A DNA stretch of 64,000 bases from Bacteroidota bacterium. Its GTDB lineage: Bacteria > Bacteroidota > Bacteroidia > Chitinophagales > BACL12. Below the pieces are notes generated by a model. That model had not been told where the DNA came from. It was given only the letters and a program-made list of their open reading frames with translations, and searched no databases. Where the stretch lies: NCBI GenBank assembly GCA_016715425.1, contig JADKAC010000001.1:248001-312000 (forward strand), written 5' to 3'. Made by a program: the position numbers and the translations under genes. This document shows positions 51,093-60,342 of this stretch, one piece after another (position 1 is the first letter of the stretch; each line of letters opens with the position of its first letter).

Positions 51093-52586
51093 ATGGCAAA
51101 TAAGCGCAGTTATATTACTAAATCAGGTTACTTACTTGGAGTAAAATGTGAACTTGCTTTTCATAACTGGTGGAATAAAGTGGAAGCTGAATATTCGGAA
51201 GGTGCCGAAGCTGTTATGCAAGCGGGAACGGATATCGGAAAGCTTGCACATTCATTAGTAAGTGATGGTATTGATATGAATCTTTTTCCTGATCAATCTC
51301 CCTGGAAGCTTGCGGATAAAACATTGGAATTATTAAATAAGCACAGAGCAATTTTTGAAGCAACATTTCTCACAAAACAGAATCCGAAATTATTATGCAA
51401 GGTGGATATTTTGATTCCCGATGGAAAGGGCTGGATGATTTGGGAAGTGAAGGCAACTAATAGTGTGAAAGATGAGCATCGGGAAGATTTAGCATTTCAA
51501 TATTATGTGCTTTCTGCATTAGGATTAAAAATTACACGAGCTGCAATTGTACATTTAAATAAGGAGTATATAAAAAATGGAGCTCTTGATATAAAACAAT
51601 TATTTACCATTTCAGATCAAACACAAGTTGTAAAAAATTTACAAGATTCAATTCAGCAAAATATTTTTGAATTAGTTGCAACAGGTAAGTTAGAAAAAGT
51701 GCCTGTTATTCCAATTGGCAGCCATTGTAGTACTCCGTATGATTGTCCTTATTTATATATATGCTGGAAAGATTTTCCTGAGCAAGATACAATTTATACA
51801 ATTCCAAGAATAGGAGCGAAGGCAGATATTTATTTGGAAAAAGGTATGTTTAACTTATCAGATATTGATCCGAATATTCTATCAGAAAATCAGAAAAAAA
51901 TATATGATGCACATATCACTAATACAGAAATAATTGATAAGCCGGAAATTCAATCTTTTATAAATGGACTTCAATTTCCAATTCATTTTTTAGATTTTGA
52001 AACTATAATGCCGGCATTTCCAATTTGGGATGGAACGCATACTTATCAGCAAATTCCTTTTCAATATTCATTACATATAGTTCAAAAAAAAGGAGATGCA
52101 CCTCAGCATTTTGAATTTTTAGATGCAGCATTAGGTAATGATCCAAGAATACAATTTATAGAACAGCTACTTGATGATTTGCAATCCTCAGGAACAATCT
52201 TAGTGTATAATAAATCTTTTGAAGAAGCAAGATTAAAAGAGATTGCAATTGCTTATCCCAAGTATGAGAATGCAATAATTAAAGTAATAAATAGAATACA
52301 AGATTTATGGATTCCATTTCGAAATTTTTGGTTTTATCATCCGGATATGCAGGGCAGTAGTTCCATTAAAAAAGTATTGCCTGTTTTGGTACCCGAATTA
52401 AGTTATGCAAATCTTGAAATTGGTGAAGGAGGCGCAGCGATGAATGCATTTCTCCAATTACTGCAAACAGATATTTCTAAAAATGAAAAAGAAAAAGTAC
52501 TGAATGATTTAAAAGAGTATTGTAAATTGGATACACTTGCTATGGTGAAAATTCTGGAGAAGTTGCAAGATATAATTTCTAAGTAG
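51093..52586 (+). CDS. DUF2779-type protein: Cas4/RecB-like nuclease signature plus DEDDy-like exonuclease signature
   Basis: 497 residues. The N-terminal half has a PD-(D/E)xK signature (Asp105 in 'LCKVDILIPDG', then Glu118 and Lys120 in 'MIWEVKAT') and four cysteines placed as in Cas4/AddB Fe-S nucleases: Cys19 near the start and Cys212, Cys218, Cys224 in 'HCSTPYDCPYLYICW'. The C-terminal DUF2779 half has an RNase H-like exonuclease pattern: D301-x-E303 in 'LDFETIMPAFPIW', 'VYNKSFEEARL', and Y476-x3-D480 in 'YCKLDTLAM'. The family is uncharacterised; nuclease activity is inferred from these residues. It stands alone, without cas genes. Confidence 0.82.
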   Translation: MANKRSYITKSGYLLGVKCELAFHNWWNKVEAEYSEGAEAVMQAGTDIGKLAHSLVSDGIDMNLFPDQSPWKLADKTLELLNKHRAIFEATFLTKQNPKLLCKVDILIPDGKGWMIWEVKATNSVKDEHREDLAFQYYVLSALGLKITRAAIVHLNKEYIKNGALDIKQLFTISDQTQVVKNLQDSIQQNIFELVATGKLEKVPVIPIGSHCSTPYDCPYLYICWKDFPEQDTIYTIPRIGAKADIYLEKGMFNLSDIDPNILSENQKKIYDAHITNTEIIDKPEIQSFINGLQFPIHFLDFETIMPAFPIWDGTHTYQQIPFQYSLHIVQKKGDAPQHFEFLDAALGNDPRIQFIEQLLDDLQSSGTILVYNKSFEEARLKEIAIAYPKYENAIIKVINRIQDLWIPFRNFWFYHPDMQGSSSIKKVLPVLVPELSYANLEIGEGGAAMNAFLQLLQTDISKNEKEKVLNDLKEYCKLDTLAMVKILEKLQDIISK

Positions 52587-52892
52587 CATCTTCTATAAAT
52601 CAAATTGGAACATGTAGCATTTCACAATTAATAGTTACTATATTATTTTATTCTGTAGTTATTCTAAATCAGGTATTCTTATTTTCATACACCTCCCCCA
52701 ATAGACGCTTAGGTTTCTATCAACTTCATATATGTAAGTTTTAATTGTATAATTAAAGCTATTCATTTATAAATAATCTATTGATGGTTTGCGAACAAAA
52801 CGTCAAAAAAGAAATATGTAAAAAAACTTGGCAACATAGTTTCTAACCATTTACTTTGTCGCTATACATATTAAAAAAATAAATATATAATT
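52587..52892. other. AT-rich intergenic stretch without recognised gene
   Basis: 306 nt before the small ORF at 52893. AT-rich with no ORF of note, no strong hairpin and no exact TAnnTTTG; the nearest candidate is 'TTTACTTTG' about 40 nt before the next start. Confidence 0.5.
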
Positions 52893-53234
52893 ATGAATAA
52901 TCCAATAACAAATAATGAAAATAATAATAGTCAGATAAACAGAATTCGTTTATTAAAAAAGAAAATTATTGTAAAAGAATTAATATTAAAATACCGGCAA
53001 CAAAAAAATCTGACACGTCAATTATATATTGAGCAACGGTTAAATCTAAAAGCATTAAGTAATAGAATTGCTATACAGAATTTAGAAATGCTTACCAACA
53101 TGCTTGCAATTCAAATGACTGACCCTAACAGTTACTTTCCGGGATGTGATGCTACTGCAATTCCGGTAATTCCGGATGAAGAAAGAACTTTGATTTTAAA
53201 AAAAATTACAGAACAAATTAATTTGCTGAAGTGA
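52893..53234 (+). CDS. Small basic helical protein of unknown function, coupled to the deiminase-like gene
   Basis: 113 residues. The first ~20 are Asn-rich, residues ~20-75 are Lys/Arg/Leu-rich and predicted helical, and the end has 'SYFPGCDATAIPVIPDEERT'. No signal peptide and no known family recognised. Its TGA stop overlaps the GTG of the next frame (GTGA), so translation is probably coupled to the deiminase-like gene. Confidence 0.6.
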   Translation: MNNPITNNENNNSQINRIRLLKKKIIVKELILKYRQQKNLTRQLYIEQRLNLKALSNRIAIQNLEMLTNMLAIQMTDPNSYFPGCDATAIPVIPDEERTLILKKITEQINLLK

Positions 53235-54118
53235 GTATGATTAATGACAGTGAAAAGAATTGTGTGATGGTTTCTGAACTATTGCAATTCCGCCATCCAA
53301 AATTATTTAGGCAATTGAAACATATATTAGTTAAGAATAACATTTCATTTAGCACATTGACTGCAACAAAAGATATATGGGTTATTGATTTTATGCCTTT
53401 TCAATTAAGAGAAAATAAATTCATTTATTATTCCTATAACCCGGATTATTTAAAGCTGCCGAAATACAACCATTTAAAATCAAATGCTAAATTGGTTTGT
53501 AATTCGAACATTAAAATCCAGGATTACATTATTTGTCCTTTAGTAATTGACGGCGGCAACATTGTGCATTTTGATAACAAGATAATTTGTACTTCAAAAA
53601 TATCATCTGAGAATTCACATTTATCTGAAAATGAGATAAGGGAAATAATGGAAATCTATTTTGAATCAGTAATAATATTGATACCTGTTCCGCCCGGTGA
53701 CTGGCTGGGTCATGCGGATGGTGTTGTGAGATTTATTAATAGAGATACAGTACTTATTAATCGCATTGATATTAAAAATAATAATGAAAAAAAATATTTT
53801 GATGCATTAACTAAAGTCTTTTCTCAATATGGATTGCATTGGGAAATAATTTCAAAAGGTACAAGTGAAAAATTTAAAGGAGCAGAAGGATTATATCTTA
53901 ATTATCTGGAAGTGGGAAATTTAATTGTTGTTCCTGAATATGGAATACCTGAAGATGAAATTGCGTATAATGAATTAAGTATTTTTTTTCCTGAGAAAAT
54001 TATCCTTTCACTTAAATCGAATAGTCTTGCAAAAAGCAATGGTGTGTTGCGATGTGTGAGTTGGGTGATAAAGCAAGAATTTCAAGAAGTCCTTTTGAAT
54101 AATTCTACAGTAATGTAA
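53231..54118 (+). CDS. Agmatine/peptidylarginine deiminase-like protein
   Basis: 295 residues of the guanidino-group modifying (GME) fold. Recognisable in order: 'TKDIWVIDFMPFQL', where the family usually has W-x-R-D; 'CPLVIDGGNIVHF' (DGGN); 'GDWLGHADGVVRFI' (GHxD with the general base His); and 'NGVLRCVSWV', where a Cys aligns with the family nucleophile but the preceding His is absent. It may deiminate agmatine or peptidyl-arginine, or bind only, because the Arg is replaced by Ile. The start is GTG at 53231 or ATG at 53237. Confidence 0.75.
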   Translation: MSMINDSEKNCVMVSELLQFRHPKLFRQLKHILVKNNISFSTLTATKDIWVIDFMPFQLRENKFIYYSYNPDYLKLPKYNHLKSNAKLVCNSNIKIQDYIICPLVIDGGNIVHFDNKIICTSKISSENSHLSENEIREIMEIYFESVIILIPVPPGDWLGHADGVVRFINRDTVLINRIDIKNNNEKKYFDALTKVFSQYGLHWEIISKGTSEKFKGAEGLYLNYLEVGNLIVVPEYGIPEDEIAYNELSIFFPEKIILSLKSNSLAKSNGVLRCVSWVIKQEFQEVLLNNSTVM

Positions 54119-54365
54119 ACCTGTTTAACGGAATTCAAGATGGTAATCTAATTAATTACACGGTCACATAAATTTCATTACATTGAAAGCTAAACTTTCT
54201 ATTTAAGTAGAAATTTCATTTATATGCAGCAATTGTTTATCTATATAAATTAATGCTATTGCCTTTGAATTAATAGGGTAAGTATTAGAATTTAAATTTC
54301 TACAAGGAAACCTTTTCTTAAATTTGCGCATCAAATAACTATTACCTCATTTAAATCAATTCAAA

Positions 54366-55712
54366 ATGAAAAACTTTTTACATTCTTCTATTAAACTGAA
54401 TTCATTGATCTGCACAATACTGTTTGTTGCCGGATCAATAACTGTGCATGCACAAAGAGATTGTACTACAACGAGTGTGGGATTTACTCCATTAACTACA
54501 TTAGGTACGGATACTTTTATGGGAGAGCAAGGTGGCTTATATCCTGGTGGCACTAATGTAATGCCCTCTTCACATACGAAAGCAGGCAAGTCTATTGGCA
54601 ATGCAATCAAACCTCTAAATGCAGCCGGCGAAGTGGATTTTGAAAATGGTGTTGTGCTTTTTGCCGGATTTGGTGCATCTACTGCCGGAAATACTTTTAA
54701 TTATTTAAAGAATACCATTGATACTTCCACAATAGGTATATATAATCCTTGCTTAAAATTTATTACATGTACAATTGGCGGAAAAGGTCTTGAAACAATG
54801 ATTCCTCCACAGCATAATTGGTATTGGACTTTTATTGGAGATACTATTCCTCAATCGAAAGGATATACCCGTGATCAGGTTCAAATAGGCTGGTTAAAAA
54901 CAGCATCAAAGACTGATTCTATTTCAGAATTTCCTTTGCAACCGGATTCATTATATGCTAAATATATTCCTTCAATTCAAAGACTAAAAGAAAATTTTCC
55001 AAACTTAAAAATATTATATATCAGTAGTCATGCTTACGGTGGATACGCCGGTGAATTTTCCGACAATGCAGATTTGGCTGGAGAGCCTGCTGCATATTAT
55101 GGTGGATTTGCTGTGAAATGGGTAATAGAGGATCAGATTGCTGGAAGTCCGGCATTAAAATATAAAGGTGGTGCAACTAACTCACCTTGGCTTTCATGGG
55201 GTCCTTATTTTTGGGCAGACGGACTTACACCACGAGCAAACGATGGCTTAACTTGGGAGTGTGAAGATTATTCTGAATATGGTGGTGGATTCCATTTGTC
55301 AAATCAAGGCTTGCAAAAAGAAATGGATATGCTTATTAGTTTTTTCATGACTAATTCAAGTTCAAAGAAGTGGTTTAAAAACGGCCCGACCTGGAACAGT
55401 TGTGATCCAAGTATGCGACTTGCAAGTAGTACTGATCCTGATTATAATAATTTCTATTCAGATGAAATTTCAATTTTCCCAACGCCGAATAACGGTATTT
55501 TCTCCGTTGCTTTTTACAATGAAGATGGTGCTGCTAAAGTTTTGAAAATTATAAACAATCAAGGACAGGAAGTTTATGAAAAAGTAATTGATGAAACTAA
55601 AGGAGAAGTGATGTTGGAAATAGCACTTCAAAATATTCCTGCAGGTTTATACCATGTAATAATTATTGGTTCAGAAATGCACATTGAAAGATCTATAATT
55701 ATTACTAAATAA
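54366..55712 (+). CDS. Secreted SGNH-like protein with T9SS sorting domain
   Basis: 448 residues: signal peptide ending 'GSITVHAQ', a ~325-residue domain and a ~75-residue T9SS type A sorting domain ('ISIFPTPNNGIFSVAFYNEDG'). The domain shows SGNH-hydrolase-like blocks: Ser in 'LFAGFGASTAGNTF', 'ILYISSHAYGGYA', and Asp/His in 'CEDYSEYGGGFHLSNQG'. Between them is 'QVQIGWLKTAS'. It is probably a divergent surface esterase or related hydrolase; the assignment rests on block spacing only. A strong terminator follows. Confidence 0.75.
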   Translation: MKNFLHSSIKLNSLICTILFVAGSITVHAQRDCTTTSVGFTPLTTLGTDTFMGEQGGLYPGGTNVMPSSHTKAGKSIGNAIKPLNAAGEVDFENGVVLFAGFGASTAGNTFNYLKNTIDTSTIGIYNPCLKFITCTIGGKGLETMIPPQHNWYWTFIGDTIPQSKGYTRDQVQIGWLKTASKTDSISEFPLQPDSLYAKYIPSIQRLKENFPNLKILYISSHAYGGYAGEFSDNADLAGEPAAYYGGFAVKWVIEDQIAGSPALKYKGGATNSPWLSWGPYFWADGLTPRANDGLTWECEDYSEYGGGFHLSNQGLQKEMDMLISFFMTNSSSKKWFKNGPTWNSCDPSMRLASSTDPDYNNFYSDEISIFPTPNNGIFSVAFYNEDGAAKVLKIINNQGQEVYEKVIDETKGEVMLEIALQNIPAGLYHVIIIGSEMHIERSIIITK

Positions 55713-55794
55713 AATTCTCAGAATAGAGATATAGAAAATCATTTGAGAAACTGAATTTTCAACTAACAAGAAAAATATTTTTTAAATTTTAACT

Positions 55795-55855
55795 GTTGCA
55801 ATACTGAAATCAGAAATTATAAACTGATTTAAATATTGCAACACGTTTTTGTTTT
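55795..55855 (+). terminator. Long hairpin terminator after the SGNH-like gene
   Basis: GTTGCAATA with an interrupted inner stem (AAATCAG/CTGATTT) and TATTGCAAC, followed by ACGTTTTTGTTTT. A stable bulged stem-loop with a T-rich tail. Confidence 0.8.
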
Positions 55856-55980
55856 ATACATAAGCTGCTTATCCCAATTCAATTTTCTATGAACACAAAT
55901 TAATTGTGAGTATCTACGGTGTAAATCTATTGCACAAAGAATTTTTCTATAATCGTTAATCTTATTTTTAATTTCACAAG

Positions 55981-56898
55981 GTGAAAAAATATGTGATATG
56001 CATTGCCTTCGTGCTTACTATACTTCCTATTGCAGCACAACAAATTACGGAACATTGGATTGACGTGGATAAAGGTCGCTTATATTGTCAAACAATAGGG
56101 AAGGGCGAACCACTTTTATTCATTCATGGCGGACCGGGTTTAAATCAATCTTATTTAATTCCTGCATTTGAAACGCTGGCGAAAAAGTATATGTTGATTT
56201 TTTATGATCAACGTTCATCCGGAAAATCGGCGCTATCTGTAAAAGCTACAATGAATTTCGAAACCTTTGCAGATGATATTGATTCCATCAGGAAATATTT
56301 TGTATTGGAAAAAATAAATATCATTTCACATTCCTGGGGAAGCCTGATCGCTATTAATTATGCTGCCGTTTACCCTAAAAATATCAACACTTTAATTTTA
56401 TTAAATCCGGTTCCGGCAAATACCAGTTTCACTAATCAGATGAATACACTCTCCATTCAGCGCACTTCCTCCTTTGATAGTCTGGAACGAGCTCGCATTA
56501 TACAAACAGAAGATTTTAAAAGTGGAAAATCAAATGCTATTCTTCAATTAATGAAACTCTCTTTTAAATTAAATTTTTGTGATACTTCATCTCTCGGGAA
56601 ATTGAAACTTGAGTTGCCGGAAAATTATGCGGCTGCTGCTTTGAGTTATGAAGGATGGATGAAGGATATGAAAAATTATGATGTATCTCCTCAATTAAAA
56701 AGGATTCAATGTCCGGTTTTTATTTTATATGGCGCTTGTGATATTATTCCGGTAGAAGCGGCTGTGCAAATTCAAAATCTTATATCAAACAGTGATATAA
56801 AGATTTATGCAGATGCAGGGCATTTTTGTTTTATTGAACAAAACCGACGCAGTATTAAAGATATTCAGCGCTTTTTACAATCTGTTTCTAAACGGTGA
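55981..56898 (+). CDS. Secreted alpha/beta hydrolase (proline iminopeptidase-like)
   Basis: 305 residues, GTG start, signal peptide 'KKYVICIAFVLTILPIAAQ'. Seen: the oxyanion HGGPG in 'LFIHGGPGLNQSY', 'FYDQRSSGKSA', nucleophile Ser in 'ISHSWGSLIAI', Asp in 'YGACDIIPVEA' and His in 'DAGHFCFIEQ'. HGGPG together with 'DQRSSGKS' is typical of prolyl iminopeptidase relatives. The substrate is not certain. Confidence 0.87.
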   Translation: MKKYVICIAFVLTILPIAAQQITEHWIDVDKGRLYCQTIGKGEPLLFIHGGPGLNQSYLIPAFETLAKKYMLIFYDQRSSGKSALSVKATMNFETFADDIDSIRKYFVLEKINIISHSWGSLIAINYAAVYPKNINTLILLNPVPANTSFTNQMNTLSIQRTSSFDSLERARIIQTEDFKSGKSNAILQLMKLSFKLNFCDTSSLGKLKLELPENYAAAALSYEGWMKDMKNYDVSPQLKRIQCPVFILYGACDIIPVEAAVQIQNLISNSDIKIYADAGHFCFIEQNRRSIKDIQRFLQSVSKR

Positions 56899-56960
56899 AC
56901 ATGTTAATTAGGTTTTCTAAGCGCTCATGGCTATTTTTGTCTTTAGAATAAATCTAAATA

Positions 56961-57623
56961 GTGGCTATTACCAAAATACTTATTGCTGATTCTCAGTATC
57001 TGACTCGTGAAGGATTGAAATGCATTTTCAAACAAGAGGCACAGTTTAAGGTAATTGGTGAAACCAACGATAAGCACGAAACTTTCTATCTGCTGAAACA
57101 ATTGAAACCCGACATCCTGATTTTAGATTACAATAACCTTATAGGTTTTGGTACCGAAGATATTGCATTGCTGGGTGCTATAAATAGTAAAGTGCATGTA
57201 TTGATTATTGCCGATACTACCGATCATTTTGTAGTGAAACAAGTGATGGAGCAAGGCGTGGATGGCTTTCTTACAAATACTTGTGAGCGTGAAGAAATAA
57301 TGGATACCATGCTTGCTTTAATCCGTGGTAAAAAAATGTATTGCCATAAAGTATTGGAAATTGTGATCGAAGATAAAAATGCAGTTGCCGATTGTAATGC
57401 TTCCATTTTATCGGATAGGGAATTAGAAATTATTCAATTAATTGCAGCAGGTTTTACTACTCAGCAGATTGCGGAATCGCTTTTCAGAAGCTATCATACG
57501 ATAGCTACACACCGAAAAAATATTATGAAAAAATTACAGCTTAAAACCACTCGTGAATTAATGCTGTTTGCCATACAAAATGGTTGGGTAAATACTAATG
57601 CAACCCCTGCAATCAATATTTAG
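56961..57623 (+). CDS. NarL/LuxR-type response regulator with degenerate receiver
   Basis: 220 residues, GTG start. The N-terminal receiver keeps Asp56 ('LILDYNN') but has Asn106 ('FLTNTCERE') where the invariant Lys normally is, so phosphorelay switching may be altered. The C-terminal LuxR HTH is typical: 'LSDRELEIIQLIAAGFTTQQIAESL' with 'TIATHRKNIMKKL', read in parts. It precedes the histidine kinase gene by ~46 nt on the same strand, so they may share a transcript, but the kinase's own OmpR-type partner follows it. Confidence 0.88.
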   Translation: MAITKILIADSQYLTREGLKCIFKQEAQFKVIGETNDKHETFYLLKQLKPDILILDYNNLIGFGTEDIALLGAINSKVHVLIIADTTDHFVVKQVMEQGVDGFLTNTCEREEIMDTMLALIRGKKMYCHKVLEIVIEDKNAVADCNASILSDRELEIIQLIAAGFTTQQIAESLFRSYHTIATHRKNIMKKLQLKTTRELMLFAIQNGWVNTNATPAINI

Positions 57624-57669
57624 CCTTATAGGTAAATTTGTATTTATCCTTTAATTCGTAAGTTGTGCC

Positions 57670-58932
57670 ATGAATATGTTAATGATGCGTTGGGTTATTC
57701 TGTTGGCATCCATTGCCATTGCAGGAATTATTATATCCCAAGCCTTCTGGATTCGAAAAGGGTTATTGATTAACCAATCTAATTTTGATAATGCAGTGAG
57801 CAGAATCTTAACTGAAATTTCCAATGATCTTGAAATACAATCTATAGGAGAAGTGAAAACAGAAGATCCGGTATTGCGCATTTCTCCAAGATCTTATTTG
57901 CTCAATATCAAAATTCCAATAGATGTAAATTATCTTGCTGATCGTCTTCAAACTGAGTTTGCAAATCCATTTCACAATGTGGATTTCTCATATGAAGTTT
58001 ATGAATCCAGCAATAAGTTATTGGTATTTAGTGATACAATTTTTATTAAGGATCAGCAGCTAAGAAAATTTAAATATCTACCCAATTTAAATAAGTCCAG
58101 ATATTATGTGATGGTTAATTTTCCGGATCGTCCCATTATTCCATCGGTTATGCTCACCATTTGGATTACCGCTATAATTATTCTCACATCTGTAATTATT
58201 TTCTTTGCATACACACTGCATGTTATTTTCAAACAACGAAGGCAAAGTGAATTTCAGAAAAGCTTTATAAATAATCTGGCGCATGAGTTTAAAACTCCTA
58301 TCTCCACCATTAGTATTTCTGCACATGTATTGCAAGAGGACGATATTCTGGATGAACCAAAGCGATTAAAAAATTATGCAATGGTTATTTCTAATGAAGT
58401 AAACCGATTGAAAACTCAGGTGAATAAAATTCTAGAAATTGCTAGTATTGAAAGCAATGAAATGGCTTTAAGTCATGAAGAGTTTGACTTGAATGTACTG
58501 TTGGATGAAATAATAATGGCCTTTGAAGTAAATGTGCAAAAACGCAATGGTACGGTTACCCGAAATTTTTTATCCAAGTCTTGTATCATATATGCGGATA
58601 AGGTACATTTTACGAATGTTATTAATACCTTGTTAGATAATGCTTTGAAATATTGCGATAGAATACCTGCGATAGAAATAGAAACAAATTGTTTTGAAAC
58701 GAAAGCATATATCAAAATAAAAGATAATGGTATTGGTATTGCAAAAGAAAATTTAAAACGAGTTTTCGATAAATTTTATCGGGTTCCAACTGGTGACATA
58801 CATAATGTAAAAGGCTTTGGTTTGGGACTTAATTATGTGAAGATGGTAGCGAATGCACATAGCTGGAATATAAATGTGGGTAGCGAAGTGAAGAAAGGAA
58901 GTATATTTACCTTAACGTTTCCAAAAAATTAA
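57670..58932 (+). CDS. Sensor histidine kinase of a two-component system
   Basis: 420 residues with two membrane spans (about 7-27 and 159-186) around a ~130-residue periplasmic domain. The phosphoacceptor is His205 in 'NNLAHEFKTPISTI'. HATPase motifs: 'NTLLDNALKYCD' (N), 'DNGIGIAKENL' (G1), 'KFYRVPTGD' (F) and 'GFGLGLNYVKMV' (G2). The gene ends 3 nt before the OmpR-type regulator gene, so the pair is one unit. Stimulus unknown; a potassium uptake system converges from downstream. Confidence 0.94.
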   Translation: MNMLMMRWVILLASIAIAGIIISQAFWIRKGLLINQSNFDNAVSRILTEISNDLEIQSIGEVKTEDPVLRISPRSYLLNIKIPIDVNYLADRLQTEFANPFHNVDFSYEVYESSNKLLVFSDTIFIKDQQLRKFKYLPNLNKSRYYVMVNFPDRPIIPSVMLTIWITAIIILTSVIIFFAYTLHVIFKQRRQSEFQKSFINNLAHEFKTPISTISISAHVLQEDDILDEPKRLKNYAMVISNEVNRLKTQVNKILEIASIESNEMALSHEEFDLNVLLDEIIMAFEVNVQKRNGTVTRNFLSKSCIIYADKVHFTNVINTLLDNALKYCDRIPAIEIETNCFETKAYIKIKDNGIGIAKENLKRVFDKFYRVPTGDIHNVKGFGLGLNYVKMVANAHSWNINVGSEVKKGSIFTLTFPKN

Positions 58933-58935
58933 TAT

Positions 58936-59640
58936 ATGAGTAATCATAAAAAAGTAAAAGTGTTATATGTGGAAGATGATGAGAGTCTGAGTTTTGTAAC
59001 TATGGATAATCTGGAGAGAAAAGGATATGATGTTACATTGTGCGCCGATGGATTATCTGCAGTGCAGGAGTTTCAACAAAAGAAATTTGATATATGCATT
59101 CTGGATGTGATGCTGCCTAAAATTGATGGCTTTGCGCTTGCCCAAAAAATACGTGATAAAGACAGTCATATTCCGATAATTTTCCTCACAGCTAAATCTA
59201 TGATGGAAGATAAAATGTATGGATTTAAATTGGGTGCAGATGATTATATAACCAAGCCTTTTAGCATGGAGGAATTGTTGTATAAAATTGAAATATTTAT
59301 TAAACGCAGTAAAGTGTTTACCGAGAATACTGAGTTAAAAACTATTCTGAATATCCGCAATTTTGAATTTAATTTTAAAGAGTTGAAATTAAAATATCAA
59401 GATACTGTATATGATCTTACATTGCGTGAAGCTGAATTGCTCCGCATGTTTTGTCTGAATAAAAATCAAGTAATAAAACGGGATGATATTTTAAAGCAAG
59501 TATGGGGTGAAGATGATTATTATATAGGCCGAAGTCTGGATGTATTTATTTCACGACTGCGCAAATATTTTCAAGATGATCCCGGAGTTACTATTGATAA
59601 TATCCGTTCCGTTGGATTTAAATTATCTGTGAAAGATTAA
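58936..59640 (+). CDS. OmpR-family response regulator
   Basis: 234 residues. The receiver has an intact acidic pair (Asp14, Asp15), the phosphorylated Asp57 ('ICILDVMLPK'), Thr in 'IIFLTAKS' and Lys107 ('YITKPFSMEE'). The C-terminal winged helix reads 'LTLREAELLRMFCLNKNQV' and 'VWGEDDYYIGRSLDVFISRLRKYF', read in parts. It is the cognate partner of the preceding kinase. It converges with the TrkA-type gene, stops almost adjacent. Confidence 0.95.
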   Translation: MSNHKKVKVLYVEDDESLSFVTMDNLERKGYDVTLCADGLSAVQEFQQKKFDICILDVMLPKIDGFALAQKIRDKDSHIPIIFLTAKSMMEDKMYGFKLGADDYITKPFSMEELLYKIEIFIKRSKVFTENTELKTILNIRNFEFNFKELKLKYQDTVYDLTLREAELLRMFCLNKNQVIKRDDILKQVWGEDDYYIGRSLDVFISRLRKYFQDDPGVTIDNIRSVGFKLSVKD

Positions 59641-59642
59641 TT

Positions 59643-60332
59643 TCAACTCAGATCATTTACCAAGCGGCGAATATTTTTAATGTGTCCATAAATTACAATG
59701 ATATCGTCTGTCAAAATAATTGTGGAGTTATCTACTAATCCAATAGAATTCTTCACTGTTTTTTCAAATCCAAAAATGCTTTCTTTACTTTCAGGTCTCA
59801 ATAATGTTATTACCTGCAAATCATAATTTTCGAAAATTTTACTGTCGCCAATACTTATTTCATTAAATTTTAAAGTAGCTTTTACTTCTACGACATAATA
59901 ATTATTACTTATTTCAAATGACTCTATAATCTGTACGAGATCTAATTTCTTGCTGAGTTGCTCGGCAGCATCTTGTTCAGGATGTACTACTTCATCTACA
60001 CCAATAGCTGTTATCACTGTTTCATGTAAGGGAGAAATTACCCGACAAATTATGCGTTTTATTTTTAATTGTTTTAAAAGTGCCGTAGTTTGAATAGAAG
60101 CACCTACATCTTCTCCAATACAAACTACAACAGCGCTTGCATCTTTTAAGGGCAGCGTCTTTAAAGCAGTAATATCTGTTGAATCTATTTTTACCACATG
60201 TGTAATTTTATCTTTCAATGCTTCTACACGAATCATATTGGTATCAATACCAATTACATCATGACCTGCTGACGTTAAACTTTGTGCTAACCATGCACCA
60301 AAATTTCCAAGTCCGATAATTATAAATTTCAT
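59643..60332 (-). CDS. ktrA: KtrA/TrkA-type potassium-uptake regulatory subunit
   Basis: 229-residue cytoplasmic RCK subunit. The Rossmann loop 'IIGLGNFGAWLAQSLTSAGHDVIGID' (read in parts) binds nucleotide, and the C-terminal RCK_C domain includes 'LNEISIGDSKIFENYDLQV'. It gates the KtrB-type channel encoded directly upstream (10-nt gap), forming a K+ uptake system, often Na+-dependent. Confidence 0.92.
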   Translation of the reverse strand: MKFIIIGLGNFGAWLAQSLTSAGHDVIGIDTNMIRVEALKDKITHVVKIDSTDITALKTLPLKDASAVVVCIGEDVGASIQTTALLKQLKIKRIICRVISPLHETVITAIGVDEVVHPEQDAAEQLSKKLDLVQIIESFEISNNYYVVEVKATLKFNEISIGDSKIFENYDLQVITLLRPESKESIFGFEKTVKNSIGLVDNSTIILTDDIIVIYGHIKNIRRLVNDLS

Positions 60333-60342
60333 AGTAAGTTTT

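Noticed and set aside
51093..52586. CRISPR adaptation Cas4
   Set aside because: The cysteine and PD-(D/E)xK pattern is Cas4-like, but the C-terminal DUF2779 half and the lack of any cas gene or array argue against it.
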